DNA of 64,000 nt from Bryoerythrophyllum caledonicum (GCA_963971425.1 OZ020519.1:23166786-23230785), one strand, 5' to 3'. Counted from the stretch's first letter, positions 31,986 through 45,749 are shown. Made by a program: numbers and translations. The notes: generated from the sequence alone by a model not told the origin.

Positions 31986-32507
31986 TGTATTAAACAAACA
32001 AAAATCCCAATATCACCTATATTCAACACATTAGAATATAGGCATTGTCACATTAGGTGGCATTGTCACATTAGAATTCCCTTATGAAGTGGCACCCTCA
32101 CACAAAATTTGTTATTTCAATGTGGAACGCAAATTCGAGGCATTTGCATGCCTACGTATGAAATGAGAGGTACCATACGCATCAATCGGTTTCGGATACT
32201 CCTTGCCAAAGTATTTATTTTTTCCAATTCACGGTGGTTCAGGCACAACGGATATCACCTAGGTATTACACAAGTATTGCCTAGACATTACATGGATATG
32301 ACCTTAGATAAATCCCTTGATTTTTCCAATTTTTTGGAACAATCTCCATTGTGATTTAAGTATGTACAAAATCGACCAACGTATACGGTAATACAAGTTA
32401 GAGTTAGGCCCACTTCATATCAACGGCTAGAGGTAAAAGAGATCTACAATACTTGTAGATTACGACAAACGTCCTCTACTACACATCACTTCAGTAAGAA
32501 GTAGGCC
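31986..32507. other. Intergenic, no feature seen
   Basis: AT-rich sequence with a short duplication of 'cattgtcacattag' at about 32045-32070. There is no gene. Confidence 0.4.
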
Positions 32508-32897
32508 TTACTACACCAAATATTGAATATAGTGTAGATTCATTAGAAAAGTGAATGAAAAATGATGTCGACCACATCATTTTTGGTTTTGGAACACAAT
32601 TGATGTGGACACATTTCAACATGTGTCACGCCGTTCACTCCACCTCACCGCTATTCACTACCAAATATCTTCCACACCCCCGCTCGCCGCCACCTTACCG
32701 CCTCTCACCACCACCTCTCCATCAAACCACAATAATTCTGTGTCACAAGTCTCGAAATAATCCATGCTATTTAAGATGTACATGATTTTATGTGGATTGA
32801 AAGTTCAAATGGACCACTTTAATCTACCTTTATTGGAATGATTGTAGGTATTTTGAAATAGCTTGGTCCACACTATACGCAGTGTTTTGTATAGTAA
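32508..32897. mobile_element. MITE-like element with ACTACACC ends (copy 2)
   Basis: Left end ttactacaccaaatattgaa; right end finishing in ttttgtatagtaa after ccacactatacgc, giving an inverted match through about 28 bases. It shares ends and the 'gaatatagtg' block with 22734-23352 but lacks the large microsatellite. Confidence 0.65.
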
Positions 32898-32962
32898 TTT
32901 GTTCCACAATAGTTCCGTTTGGGAACCGCTTTGAACCACACGTCACACATTGAGGTGGTTCC

Positions 32963-33179
32963 CACTACACTGAAAACGATGTTTAGTGTATCCATACTAT
33001 AAGATCTCAAAGTGCTCTAGTTCTTTACTTTTGATGAAGATCTTTACCGAGAGCACTATCATCTAAACTACTCAAAGAGGTGGATCATTATAGACAAAAT
33101 TGGTAAAAATATCCATCAAGAGCAAAAACTTATAGCACTCATAAATCAATTGTGTGTTACCCTGAACATCATTTTAAGG
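32963..33179. repeat. MITE, CACTACACT family (copy B)
   Basis: Begins cactacactgaaaacgatg and ends in the inverted match ctgaacatcattttaagg. Internal 'acttttgatgaagatcttta' and 'catcaagagcaaaaactta' motifs match copy A. Confidence 0.65.
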
Positions 33180-33399
33180 TAGAGGCAATCTTTGTGGGTC
33201 TCCATAAATCATGATCTGAGAGCTCATTGGTAGATTCTGCCTGCAGCACCATAAGTTATCCCCGAGGCTGCTTAGTCAGCCGCTGACGTGGCTGACGCTC
33301 AAACTAGCATGGGCTACGGATAGGATCAGAGGATGCTTCTAGGCTCACTTCATTCTGTACGATATACGGGCACGTATTTTACTCTGTAGGATACAAGAA

Positions 33400-33895
33400 A
33401 ATGTATTCAAGTTTAGCAAGACTTAGGGCCGCTTCACACCGGGCCAAGTCGAGAGACCGAGTGTCAATTTTTGGGCCAAACAATGGCGACAAGCCAAACT
33501 CTTTGGCTAAAAACATACATAAAATAATATAAATTGAAGGAAGTTGACACCCTCTCAAACGAAGTTTGGATTCGCACTTGAGAGGCCGTTGCTTTGGCAC
33601 CAAAACTCTCTAAAAGTGCTGCCATGTAGGCACAATGGAGGGCGACGGCCTTTGGGCTTCGGCCTTTCGTGTGATGGCCGAGAGGCCCATTCTTGCAATC
33701 TCATTGGTGGAAACTCACGGCCTCTCGACTTTGGTTTTGGTGTAAAGCGGTCCTTACAACTTTGGATTGAAGACTCTTCAACTAACATGTGAACCTTCAT
33801 TTCAATATGTGAACCTTATCATGTTCAAATACGACACCATACATGTAGAATGTTGTGGCCACCAGTGACACCTTCTCACGTTTAAGGAATAAATC
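33400..33895. repeat. Foldback-family arm interrupted by a MITE
   Basis: The outer parts (33400-33425 and 33754-33895) match 61270-61440: 'gtttagcaagactta' then 'caactttggattgaag' and 'accttatcatgttcaaatac'. A related arm is at 48180-48365. The continuous relative at 61270-61300 shows what this locus looked like before the MITE entered. Confidence 0.7.
33426..33753. mobile_element. Harbinger-like MITE with perfect TTA duplication
   Basis: Inverted ends GGGCCGCTTCACACC and GGTGTAAAGCGGTCC, 328 bp long, flanked by TTA at 33423-33425 and 33754-33756. The interior is GC-richer than its surroundings, with several ggcc motifs. The related uninserted site at 61285-61300 has a single TTA. It has no transposase. 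Confidence 0.85.
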
Positions 33896-35740
33896 GTCAA
33901 GGACCTGGAATGGACTTTCTTGTATGGGCAGTAGGGTGTTTGAAATACTTTAAATTTTGATGATATTTAGATGATTCAACACCATACGACAAAATTTAAG
34001 AGATTCTGGTATATTTTTTATATTGGATATTATGAATTTAAAAAGTGCATGATAGTTTTTGAACATTATTGAACATGGAGGCGATCCATTTTGCTTCAAG
34101 TAGTACCATGAATGGAATGTCAATAGTGGCTCATTCTCTTGTTGCAATTGCAATAAAGGGATCAACTTTCCATCTGCATGCGGTAATGTTAGTTGATATT
34201 TATTTATTTTGTTTCTGATTGTTTTGGAAAAAATCAATCATTTATTATATTGGATGGTGAGAGCTAGTTTATATCGTCAGATGGAGGGTCTTTATATGGT
34301 AGTTCTTTGACACATAGTATGTCGGGTTTAAATCTTGCATTACAATGGCATTTTGAGTACCACATGTGCATGGTAGTAGCCATAAAAAACTATATTTTCT
34401 TGTATGTTATTATAGAAGGCTACAACATTCATGAGGATGAGGCAACAAGATTTATTTGAGGATATCATAAGTTTAAAAAATTCCAAGACAACTTTGATTT
34501 AGAGAGTGTATCTCATTTGAGTAGGAGATGAAGTTATGTGTTTGGTTTGTTGGTATTACAAAGGGGACATGTCATGGATTGATATTTTTCTATGCCAAAG
34601 AAAAGTTGTTTAAGAGCATCATTCATGTATTGGTCTTTTGATGGGCCAAATTTGATACAAATCTTAAATAAATCACACATCTTATAAAATCTAATGAGAT
34701 ATAGATTAACATGTAATAATAAATATTGAATTTACCAAATAATTTTATATTTTAAAAGTTCAGCTGTTATCGTTTAGACTTGAAGTTAATGGTGATTAAA
34801 ATTTGAAAAAATGTTGTAATTTATTTAAATATTAATAAATTTAAATTGATGATTTTGATACCAATAGATATTCATAGTATAAAATTTAATATTGTAAGAT
34901 TTGACTTATTACAAGTTTTAAATAATTATTTATGATTGCTAATGCTAAATTTTGTAGAAAATTAATCAAAATATATTCATCAATACAATTAAATCAGATC
35001 TAATTTTAGATAAATTGAATGTTTAAAATAAATAATGGATATTTAAAGTAATTAATAGGTATTATTGTACTACTAAAATCATAATCTACGCATAGAATAA
35101 CGCAGCGATCAACTATGTAGTCAACCGTGCATTGAACTACAGAAACGTTGCAATCAACCACGTAATTGATTGCGCAGTCAATCGTGTAGTGAATCATGTT
35201 ACCTTTTTTAATTTATAGTTTGTAATACAAAAAACATGTGCATAAATATGAAGTGAAAACTATGAGATAAAGATGTCCATCTATGGTTGTTACTAGCAAT
35301 GTGTGAAACTAAACCTCAAATCTCCTTTCTCTAAAAAAAATCAAAATTTGACAAATGTTTGTGGACTACCATGAGCAACTTTTATGAATGAATCATTTTG
35401 ACATTTTAAAAACTATCATCCCAAATTTCGCATTCAGCACGCATCATATTGAAGAAATGTCACTTAATTTACATCTATAAGCAATACAAGTTATTGTTGT
35501 TGTGACTATAATGTAGCCTCTCTTCCAAAGAAACAAGGTAACACTAAGTAGGACAACCCAAAACTAGTTACCCAATACCGCTCATTACCATATCATTCCT
35601 AGATCCAAGGAGGAAACATAGTTTATCTTTCTATGACTTATGTTGATGATCCGCTACATTTCCTCCCCAAAAGCCACGAAGGGTATGGAAAGGAGTAGTG
35701 TTAGGTTGCCATTCGGTTTTGGGTCGCCCTACCTTAGTCC
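33896..35740. other. AT-rich intergenic region
   Basis: Very AT-rich. At 35100-35200 there is a degenerate short-motif array built on 'caatca' and 'acgtagt'-like words. No gene or transposon ends are seen. Confidence 0.45.
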
Positions 35741-35957
35741 CCAAAGGACTAAGCGTACCTCCAAGGTACAAGTCTTACCACTTTGATTGCAATAATCTTT
35801 TAATCCATGCGGTCAAAATTCACAAAAAATTCTACATCATCTCATATAAGCTCAGAAGAAGATCCTACGGTTACATTCTCAAAATGATCATCTTGTCAGT
35901 TTATAACCAATGGAGTAGAGATTCCTCTAAAATGCCTTGGTCTTTTAGCGGTTAGCC
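35741..35957. repeat. MITE, CTAAAGGACCAAG family (copy 1)
   Basis: Collinear with 51648-51872: it shares 'aatcttttaatccatgcggt' and 'ggtcaaaattcacaa', and ends ccttggtcttttagcggtta. The left end is degraded (ccccaaaggactaag). Confidence 0.55.
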
Positions 35958-36044
35958 TTGTCGGCTTCTATGAGTAAAGAGTCTCTTGGGGATAGCGCTA
36001 CTGTTCTACTGCTTAGGTCACAACAGAACGGATTTGCCTAAATA

Positions 36045-36296
36045 CCCCGATCGAGCGTTGCACCAAGCCTCAGGCTTGGAAGGGTGGGGGAGGGTAGGGA
36101 CAAAACTGGCCCTAAATTTTTATGTTGGAGGAGGGCCCTACTTGATCATTGGGGGGTGAAGGTTGGGGTAAATTCTAGCCGCAGGCCCTAAATTTGGCAA
36201 AAAAAAGTTCTAAAAAGTTCCTCTAAAATCCTGAAACGGGCAGGTCCAGGAAAATGGACCCACCAGGCTGAGGTTTGGTGCAACGCTCGACCAGGG
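36045..36296. mobile_element. MITE with CGAGCGTTGCACCAA ends
   Basis: Left end ccccgatcgagcgttgcacc and right end ggtgcaacgctcgaccaggg are inverted copies (one indel or mismatch near the edge). The arm continues as 'aagcctcag' against 'ctgaggttt'. About 250 bp, GC-richer than the flanks, non-coding. Only one copy is in this window. Confidence 0.75.
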
Positions 36297-37476
36297 TCAA
36301 TAGGGAGATCCACAAGGAACTCGACAGCGTGCCACTCTTCGAATGGAGCAGGTGGATTGTGGCAGGTGGGTTTTGACAGGTGGAGAAGCAGAATTCACTG
36401 TGTTAGCAACGGTGACCTACAATTGTTGGAGCACAGCTTCAATGATCACAGACACATCAATTCGAACTTAAATCGGTTCGCAAGTTGCGGTACTCACCCG
36501 AGGTACAGAAAAAAGGTGGCACCAGCTTCTGGGTTTTCTTACACTTAAAAATAAGGTTGGAGAAAGTGGTACGTTAAATACGTTGTACATTGACCTCATA
36601 ATTTCCGTGGCCATGAAAACCTCATGATTGCAACCTACATGTTATCCCTTCTCGCTCCTTTTACATGGAAAAGGCTTGGGATGAGAGGAGAAGGTTCACA
36701 TGTGAAACATGAGAAGGACCTTCCTGAATGAAACTGACCACTGGTCAAAAACAACGGAGGACCGCCACAAAAGTTAATCTCGTCTAGTCATTCATCAATC
36801 TCGACGAATCGGAGAGTTCACACTCATGGCCGCGTCGAGTTATATGCTATTTTATACATGATTGAATAGACTTAATCTATAAATCATTGGCAAGTTCCTC
36901 CTACTTCAAGATAACGTAAAATAGATTTTCCACTGCTCACCGAGTTCATCGTACCTGCCGGCGTCATCAGTCTTGTCTGGCTCTCGGGTGATCGGTCGGT
37001 CCAAACTGAATCTGGCCATCACACATTCAGCGATCACATGTTATAACATGGTCAGTCTAACATTGTACGTTACTTCTTAGTTCTGGCATTTACACGGTGG
37101 ACAGTTTTCGACCATGTACAACAATTGGTGTAGACGTTCTCTGAAAAGCGAATATGTATTCCAAGCGAGCCCATTCGGAAATCAACATACTGCTCCAGGG
37201 CGGTCAGATAGCTACACCTACGTACTGTAGTACACACGTCTGTCAGCAGGAGGACAACTGAAAAATATTTACTCACTCCTCAAAACCCCGACAAGGCATT
37301 GATGTTGAACCGACATATGGATGATAGGAGAAGGGGATGGGTTTGGTAGAGAAGGTTAGTCCTTCTGTTTGCCCAAATGAGCCCTTCGAACTGAGTGGCT
37401 CCCTCTTGCAGCAGTTCTTGTCAGTCGGATTCCTCGCACAGCTCCAGGTTCGTAATTGTATACACAAAGAACTGTG
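36297..37476. other. 3' flank of the VARICOSE-like gene
   Basis: Includes the probable 3' UTR of the minus-strand gene adjoining 37477. No other gene or element is recognised. Confidence 0.4.
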
Positions 37477-40400
37477 TCATTTGCAAGAACTCAATAAAGA
37501 GTTGATAACATGTATGACGAGCCTCAGGGTGACTTGCTCTGACGGATCCTTCGAAACGCTCATCTGGCGATGACAGTTTTGGAAGGCCAGTTCCAAGAAT
37601 GAATGCATATGCGGGCCTATGACAGGGTCGCTTGGGTTGAGAGCCAAAGTTGCTTCCTTAATCCATCGAAGTTTGTGTCCTGTATCCCTCGATAGATCAG
37701 ACGACAGCTGCTGCACTAGAGATAGGAGCACGCCTTGACTCACAGGAAGTGGATCCGCTGAAAGGAGAGGTACAGGTTCAAGCTGGCACAAACGACCGCA
37801 ATGTATGAGGGCCAAGAAATCATTATATCCACCATCGAACAATATTTTTATCACCTGCGATGTAGTGTACTAAATTTGAACTACAGATACGTTACCGCTC
37901 CACATTGTCAGACAAGAGGGTAGGGGAAAAAAGGGCTGTAAGAGCAGCAAACCTGACGACACAGCCAAAACACGATTTGCAAATCACCAGCTTTTAAAGC
38001 CTTGTTAAACGCTTCCTCAAGCATTCCCGCGCGGAGCAATCTGTTGAGCTCTATCGTTGGGTCCAAGGACTCTTCTACCCGTCGCAACGAATGCACCTGC
38101 TATCAGTTGGTTCAAAAATGTTAGTCTACATGTAAAATGAAGTGCTGTTCAGGAACATCCAGATACTAAACAGAAACAAGTGGTGAGGACGACTATGAAA
38201 TAGCGGTAACGCCTGTTCCCCTTCATTTACAGTCAATAAATTCTTCGATTACGATTTAACAAAATTAATTAGAGTAACGTCACCTTATCGGGCAAGATAT
38301 CTTTGTGCTGGTTCACCTCCCCAGTTGAGTCCGCTGTCTTCACAAGTCTCAACAGTTTTGTCATGCTTTGGACAAGCTCACCATTCAAGTCCTTGGCAAG
38401 AGATGAGGCCCCTGCAATCAAATCCTGCAATTCCCATTCACAGCGCCCAGACGACAAATTCTGTCAAAATTAAAACGGTTTATGCTTGATGACACAATCT
38501 GAACAAAATAGAACCCCCTAGGATCATAATCGACGTATGTCTTGGGTCACAACAAAACAAAACATTGCTTCTTTCACATGTAATAAGTCACTGAAGAAAA
38601 GAACAGTTTGCTCAAAATCAATACAAAGAGTCTGTGCAGAGACCTGAAGATTGGTGGCAACGGCAGTATGTGTTGATGAAAGTTCTCGCTGAATCTGGGA
38701 ACTGTGCTCAACCATCTCCATTTGAAAGACCGTGTTAACTTGATCAAACATAGTCTGACAAGATCGTTCAAATGCTGGAATGATCAAGGTCTCAAAACTT
38801 GTACGAATCCCATCCTGAAATATCAGTTGTGTCTACAATTGGTTAGATGACATCTGGAAAAAATTCTGTCGAAGAGTCATCTTTTGATTACTAGATGATA
38901 GTGGCAACGATTGTTCGACTTCTAGTCAAAGTAACAAAAGAGTTCACAATCAGATTAGAGTCAGGCTCCAACAAACATCAAAAGCCTAAAGTTCAGAGTA
39001 AAAAATATGGCTGAATAGTGATTGCAAGCATGAATCTTACTTGCAATGCCTGCTTCCCAGAAGTCTGAAACTGGATTTTGAGCTGCTTGGTCATGACTGT
39101 TTCAAGCTTAGAAAGTACCGTCTTTTCCAGCTGAGGCATCACTTTCTCAGAGAGATTCTTCTGTACACAAGACCACCCAAGCACTCAAACTTCGTCTCAG
39201 TTTCTATACCGATACTTAGAATTGCACCTTCTCGCACGGGATTGCGTTATACGAAAACTATTTTACTGCATCAAAAAATTTACAAAACATCAGGGTTGAT
39301 ATTTTTCAGGCGAGACCTTTCAGGTCATTAGAGATGTGAATTCCTTGGGTTTACCTGAAAGCATTCTGCGAGAACAGCTGATACTGCAGTTTGAACAGGA
39401 ACGACCAATGTGTGAGCAATATTAGCTCCAATAGCAGCGACTTCCTTCTTGAGACCAAGCTCTAAAGCAGCTGGCAAATCCTTGGCTGAGAAGTCGTTAA
39501 AAAGAGAGGTAATGTGCAAGATCCTTTCGCGATCTTGCTTTTCTCTTTTAGCATTCTCTTCGGCAAGCCGCACCCACATGGAGTCGGCATTGGCTTTCAT
39601 GAGTTTCTCCAATCGTTGACCCAGAACCCCTTCAAACATATATCAAGAACCGAAAAATGATAGTGTCAGGACGCGAAGTACACAAAGAATGTGGTAGAAT
39701 TCCCCATGCCCAAAACAATTGAATTTCAGTTCGACAAATCTATAGACCAAAGTTTCTGCTTGCTAATAAATCATGATTTATGCATAAATCATGAGCGCTT
39801 TGAACCTTCCAATCTTTTGCCTTCCTTGATAACCGGAGTTGCCACTGTCGTTATAATTTGCTTCTGTAGCTCCTTCTGCATTTCGATCAACTGGAAAGAC
39901 ACAACCAATGGTAATTCAGCTACTCCACTGATGTCAGGATCTTATACCAAAAATCAACATAATGTGTCCTTCAGCAACACGATGGTCATTCTTCTCTAAT
40001 CACTTTCACTAGAAGCCCATATACTCTGGCAAAGAAGCAAAGCTTTGCAAGAGTATGTGTTGTGTCCAAGAGTTTAATAAGTTGCATAAAAGGAAATGCT
40101 GGTCAATGTCCTTGACTCTTCAACACCTCGAAAGTACAAACTTACATATCGTTTTTATCATCGTACAGCATATAAGTAACATCGACAAATATTGCTTCTA
40201 TTAGTTGATGTGTAAGTATTTCATTTATCTATGGAAGAACGTCGTGATGTAACACTGGTTGAATAAAAGAACACAACAAGGAGCAATGTAAAAACCTGGA
40301 ATATCGATTCTTGCATGGACTCCACCTGGGCGATCAGGCTTATAGGACCCTGAGCTGAATCGGATCCAGCTTCTCCTGATGAGCCCATTGCAGAATTAAG

Positions 40401-43400
40401 TCGTAGTTGCAAGGACGTGGGCAAAGGCACGCTTGCTGCGCCCCCATTCTTGTTCTTACTCTTCCTTCCTTTTACGGCTGAAAATGTTGGAGATGTTGCA
40501 GCAGCAGCATTACCTGCTTGACGGTCGAGTCTAAGCGCCATGTTTTTAAGCTGATCTTGTAAATCATCAGGAGTAGGCCGTTCTTTGTCCTCAGTCAAAT
40601 CACTAACTTGAGCCTCGTCACCTGTACCGTGGCCTTGCCAGTTGATGGTAGCAGACCCAATGTCGCCCTCGGTCGTTATCTCTTTCTCAAAACATTCCGT
40701 GGCTGCCCCACCTTGTCCGTCAGGAGAGTCGAATTGAGGAATGGAAAAATCACCAGTACCTTCCCGATCAGGAACCAGCTCGTCCGAAGGCCACGGCACG
40801 TTTCCAACCTTTGCATCGTCATGCCTCGTCTTCGCAATCGAAACATCCATGAGGTCATACCCAGATTCTTGAGATGGAGCGTCATCTCGTTTGGAGCCAG
40901 CAGCCATGGACATGATATCAGAAGGACTTAGTAGTTGAGGACCCATTTGTTGCTGAGGAATGACTGGATTTCCAGTCCCAGTACTAGATATGCCATCTTT
41001 GTCTTCCTGTTCACCTGATTCATACTCAACGGAGTTACTATTCGAGGATGATTGAATTGTATCAGCACTAGCTTCAGTGTCCAGCAATGTCTCTTTTGGT
41101 TCTTCCATTTTCTCGACCTTAAACCTAGGGGGACCAGTGAAAACGGAACCCATTGCTGTACTTCTTAGATTCCGATTGGTTCTCCTGGGAGGAGGCGTTG
41201 GTGGCTTTGATAGATTCGACTGTGGAAGGACCTCCCTTGTGGAATCGGGCCGAGTAATTCCACGATTGCCTGGTTGTCCTCCGGATTCAGGCATTGAGTG
41301 TGCTCCTGGACTGCCTGGTTTTCCTGCTCCGACATCCTTAGAATCTCTTAACAAAGTTAACTTGCTGGCATCAAAAGCTTTGTTGCTTTCTGGAGCACTA
41401 GAATATCCCAGTTCGATCAGGTTTCCAAGAGCCGTAGGCCGCGGAGGAATACCAGGGTTTGAGACCAACGAGGATGGGTTGCTGCTCACTCCCGTCGCCG
41501 TTATTGGATTGGGCATCGGCTTCGGATGGGTTTTATCAGAAACTGGGAAAGATGACGATACCGGAGTCACTGCTACTGGCATCATTCCCAAACTTTTCTT
41601 TGGGGTATTGGGAGTCGACCCATCCCCATCTAAAAGATTGGGCAAACACTGTGACAGGTCAAGAGCATACTGATGAATTCCGTGTGTTTGCAAGCAGAAA
41701 ATCTTAAGAATGCCTTCACCACTTTCACTAACCCCATCATCAGCAACCGTGAAACTAAGAATAGGCATGGTAACCGTGTGCTCAGTCACGTAGTCGATGC
41801 GAGGACCGCCAGAAGGTGAAGAAAAGTTAACGTGGGCCACATATATTGCGTTCCTTTTCGCATTCGCCAGAAGAATTAGATTTGCCCGCGACGATACAAC
41901 GACGTGATTGAAAAACGCAATATCTGGCTTCGAATTGCTCTGAAACTCAAGCGTCTGAATGCATCGCCAAACTGCATGATCATCTAGCGCCCACAGTTTT
42001 AATTCCCGGTTCAAAGGCCCCTGCATAAAAACCCACAATTATTGATAGTTTGTGGCAAATCCATTCCTAACCTTGATTCCTTACTTCAATACCGAGACTC
42101 CAGATATCCACATCAGAGACGTAATATCTAGAGAGATTCTTATTTCACATGTTCTAATTCACTCTAACAATACTGAATTTCTGCTGATGGTTTGGCACTG
42201 TGATCATGAGATCATGAACAGATTCACAGCAGAAAACAATTACAATTTACAGATTACACAAAAATTGAATCGTATAGAACTACGAATTTCAGTTCCACCT
42301 CTGTCACGATTAACAACTCGTATACTGCAAGTCTAAGAAGATATCCAGCAATTCGACACTAGTATTCAGGTCTTGAACGAAAAATTTAGTAATGACGGCC
42401 ACACAATCCGCCTAGATTTCTTGTGTTAAGTACACATCGAACGTAAGATCGCGACGATTGAGAACAGACGAAAGAAAATAAGACAACATGCCCAGAAGAA
42501 CTCGTCGTGAGAAGATAGTTTAATTTTCCTGGTGATTGATATTTAACTCCTCTAAATCCTATCATGCTAATAAGAATCAAAGTTTTGGTGTTTCGAAGTA
42601 CCCCAGTAAGCAGCACGTGCCCATCTGTGCCACGGGGTGAGGGTAGAAAAGCGACTGCGTCCACAAAGTGCCCACCAAATGGAGCGATCGCAGACTGTGG
42701 ACTTTGCTTCCCGTCTCCCCATAATCTGACCTGTATCACACATGGAAATGAACGGCAGTAAATAACTTGCTAACGTTTCATACAAAGAAGCCACAAAACC
42801 TTCCTAATACGTCCAGGAAATTGATTTCTCCAGAAACAACGCTTGCGGATTCTTCTAAACCTGCAGTTCAATGAAAAGAGGCGGACAAAGAATAATTATT
42901 CATTCTCGTAATGGCCCCTAATCGTGTAGAGATCCTCATCAAGAAAGCTCACCAAGCCCAGCGAGCTTGTGAAAGTTTCTGCAATTTGGAGATGTCTCGT
43001 TAAACCAGGGAAGTATTCGTGATATACTTGCAGAAGGCATACCTGATTTCTTCATGAAGCGTGCTTCGAGCAGCCTAAAAACATAAACTAAGCTGCTGGA
43101 AAATTCTAAACTGCAATAGAGAATGCGTAAACTGGAGTTCTACAGAAATCGCCAAGCTATTCAGTTGTCCGATCTGTATCTCAAGGATACAGGCTGTTCA
43201 CGTACTGGATCGTGCTCTTCATAAGTGTTAGACTAAGAGACTGCCACATACAGGGGTTACATATATATATCCACCCGAAATTAAGTACTCGCTCTCCTGG
43301 GGGGGGGGGGGGGGGGAGGATTTCGAAAAAAATAAAATCTGCCATCTTTTGCTTAAACAGAACTAGCCACTAAATTTTGACTACAAGGCCAAACATCTGA

Positions 43401-45749
43401 GCGCCTCAAGGAGCGATTGTCGATACTCACTGTTCCATCTTTGGAGGCCGTTGCCAGACTGGTAGCCACTGATGCACAGCTTGCTAGCTCGGTAACATCA
43501 TCATCATGCTGCCCAATTACATATACTCCCCTTACAGGATTTTCCATACGACACTCCACAGGTACATCCACATTGAATCCCCCTGGTGTTGCCACGTGGT
43601 ATATGTCTATAACAATTACGAACTTCCCGATGGCAACCACCAAAAGATCCTGCGCAGAAGTCCAATCCTAGCTGGTGAGATTTGGTAAATTCCTTGAAAA
43701 CTTGCCAACTAAAGGAGTCAAGAAATTTTAACATCATTAACCAGAAAATATTTTGTCGACAAGTAATTAGAAACCTGATCTGGGGGCCATACAAGTGACT
43801 TTACAAGAGATGAGTCCCAAACATTCATCAATATTAACATCTACACCAACAGACCTCAATGTCATGACCGAGTGGGAATTTTCGAGTGCTAGATGATCCA
43901 GCAGTCAGTTACAGATTCCACCACATCAATAGTTCATATATTCCACATAGTTGTGGACTTCCACACGGTGGACGTGTGAGCTCATCGTTTGGAGAACATG
44001 CACGCATCCACAAGTGTCCACGTGAGAGTGTCATATTAGACAGACCTGTTTCTGAGAGTGCCAGCAAAGGCGAGGATGACATTTCTCCCAATTACCAAGA
44101 AATTGCAGAGCAAGAAGAATCTGCTCTGTCAGTTTTCCATTCTCCTCATGACTCTCTACAATCTTGCGGATGTAGATTCGTCCATCTTGGCTAGCACTGC
44201 AAAAATATCCGAGTGGTATGTTACCGACCTCAAAATGCTAGAGAGAGAATCTGTTGAACCATTTATAAAGCTCCATAGACGCACATATGGCAAACAGTGG
44301 TCTCGTGCCCAGGGAATATACAACTCCTCCCTTTTCGCCTTGATGACAAAAAGCACAATACTGATCGCCGTATACACGTAATATTTGTCAAGCATCTCCT
44401 CAAACAAGGATAACCCGACCATGTTTACTAAAAACCGGTTCAGGTTTATAGACAGTCGGGTATCAAACAATATTAGTGTATTGTAGCAGCTGGCAAGAGG
44501 GCACCAAAATTGACAATCTGTTGCAGTTAGAAGGACTTACCTCGCAAGCATAGGAACATCATCTGAAAAAAATGCCATGTCGGTCACCCGCTGCCACAAC
44601 AAAAAAATCAATCATAAATTATATGTTTTGATTGAGGAACTCAACAAACAATCTGATACTGCAGTTATTAGAGCAAGGTGAAGAGGCTCTCCGCCAAAGA
44701 ATGTGCACATAAGAATAGTACAGTCAAATGCAGGTCCCGACCTGGGTGTGACCACGAAGCAAGACCCGTTGCGAGCTATTGATGTTGAGGATACGGATCT
44801 GGCCCTCACGCAACCCGTAGCAGACGAACTTTTTGTTCACGGCGATCTGTCTGCCCAAAACCAAAGCTGTTTCCGAACTGTACAGAGTGATTGGGTTTAC
44901 AAGTAATTCAGCTGGAGCATCTCCAGCTTTCCGGGCATCCACATCATACGTCACATGATCCCCTCTAAGATGGCGTCCTCGCTGAACTTTAGAAGCTTGC
45001 CTACCTTGACCAGAGTGTGCCAACGATGGAGACATAGGCGGTGGAGTACCAGGCCTCTCTGTACCAGTGCTGTGAGAAGGATCTACCGGCATGTGCCTAA
45101 ACGGAAAGAGTGGAGGCCGGGGAGAACTCTGTGGTGCACCTGGAAGGCAGACCGTCTCCTCATAAACCTCCATACCTTCACCTTCGGACTGCGTGCTTAA
45201 GAGAGCCATGAGACGAGCTCCATCCAGTGGCTGGCTTGAGACAGGGTTGAACCTGTCGGTACCCAGAGGTAACGCCGGAGGAAGGGAAGGCATCGGTTGA
45301 GACGATTTGGATTGAGGATATATAGGTGGAGGAGGCGCCGATATTGATGAAATTGGGATACGAGATTGGTTAGTGTGAGAGGGGGAGGAAGGAGGTTGGG
45401 TCGATTGTTGACTGAACTGAGAAGCTAAATGTGGATCTTGACGAGGGCTGTGATCTTGGTTATAATGCCCATATTGAGGCCCATGGTACACTGAGGTTCC
45501 TGTCTGCGGGAACTGCGTGGTGCCGTAAGGATAATTCAGGACTGGACTACCAGGGTACATACTTGTATTTGAGGAAAAGCTGCCGGGAGGCATACTACCA
45601 GGTGGATAGGAGTGCGAAGGCTGGTGGTGGAACGAGTTACCAGGAGACGAAGGTTGATAGCCAGATGTTTGAGACGGATAGGGGCCTTGAGGTGACCCCC
45701 TAAAATACTTGTGAGGATCATAAGCTCCTGGAGGACCTGGAGTTCCCAT
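37477..45749 (-). CDS. VCS: VARICOSE / EDC4-type mRNA-decapping scaffold
   Basis: Scaffold of the decapping complex, which joins DCP1, DCP2 and decay factors in cytoplasmic P-bodies. Thirteen coding exons: 45749-44742, 44590-44541, 44196-44046, 43649-43431, 42730-42602, 42020-40296, 39890-39806, 39629-39355, 39160-39041, 38814-38644, 38460-38284, 38096-37953 and 37854-37477. The frame stays continuous, giving about 1543 aa (Arabidopsis VCS is somewhat shorter). Layout: Pro/Gly/Ser-rich N-terminus (1-250); WD40 region across exons 1-6 (GREGQIRI-like blades, ASQDGRIYIRK, CWHSQKQ, ASKDGT then VRLWGDGKQ, and GPLNRELKLWA); a long Ser/Pro linker (PPPRRTNRNLRS); then helical coiled-coil and C-terminal region (LEKLMKANADSMW, FERSCQTMFDQVN, LDPTIELNRLLRAG). 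The start is taken at ATG 45749; the frame is open to 45773, but only with GTG. Confidence 0.9.
43297..43317 (+). repeat. Poly-G tract in a VCS intron
   Basis: An almost pure run of G (about 19) sits in the intron between exons 43649-43431 and 42730-42602, about 30 bases beyond a short TA repeat (43260-43270). On the minus-strand transcript it is poly-C. The exact length is likely to be variable or uncertain. Confidence 0.8.

Noticed and set aside
40608-41673. Plus-strand frames up to 198 codons inside the VCS region
   Set aside because: They are antisense to the large coding exon 42020-40296, whose frame is conserved and spliced in phase.
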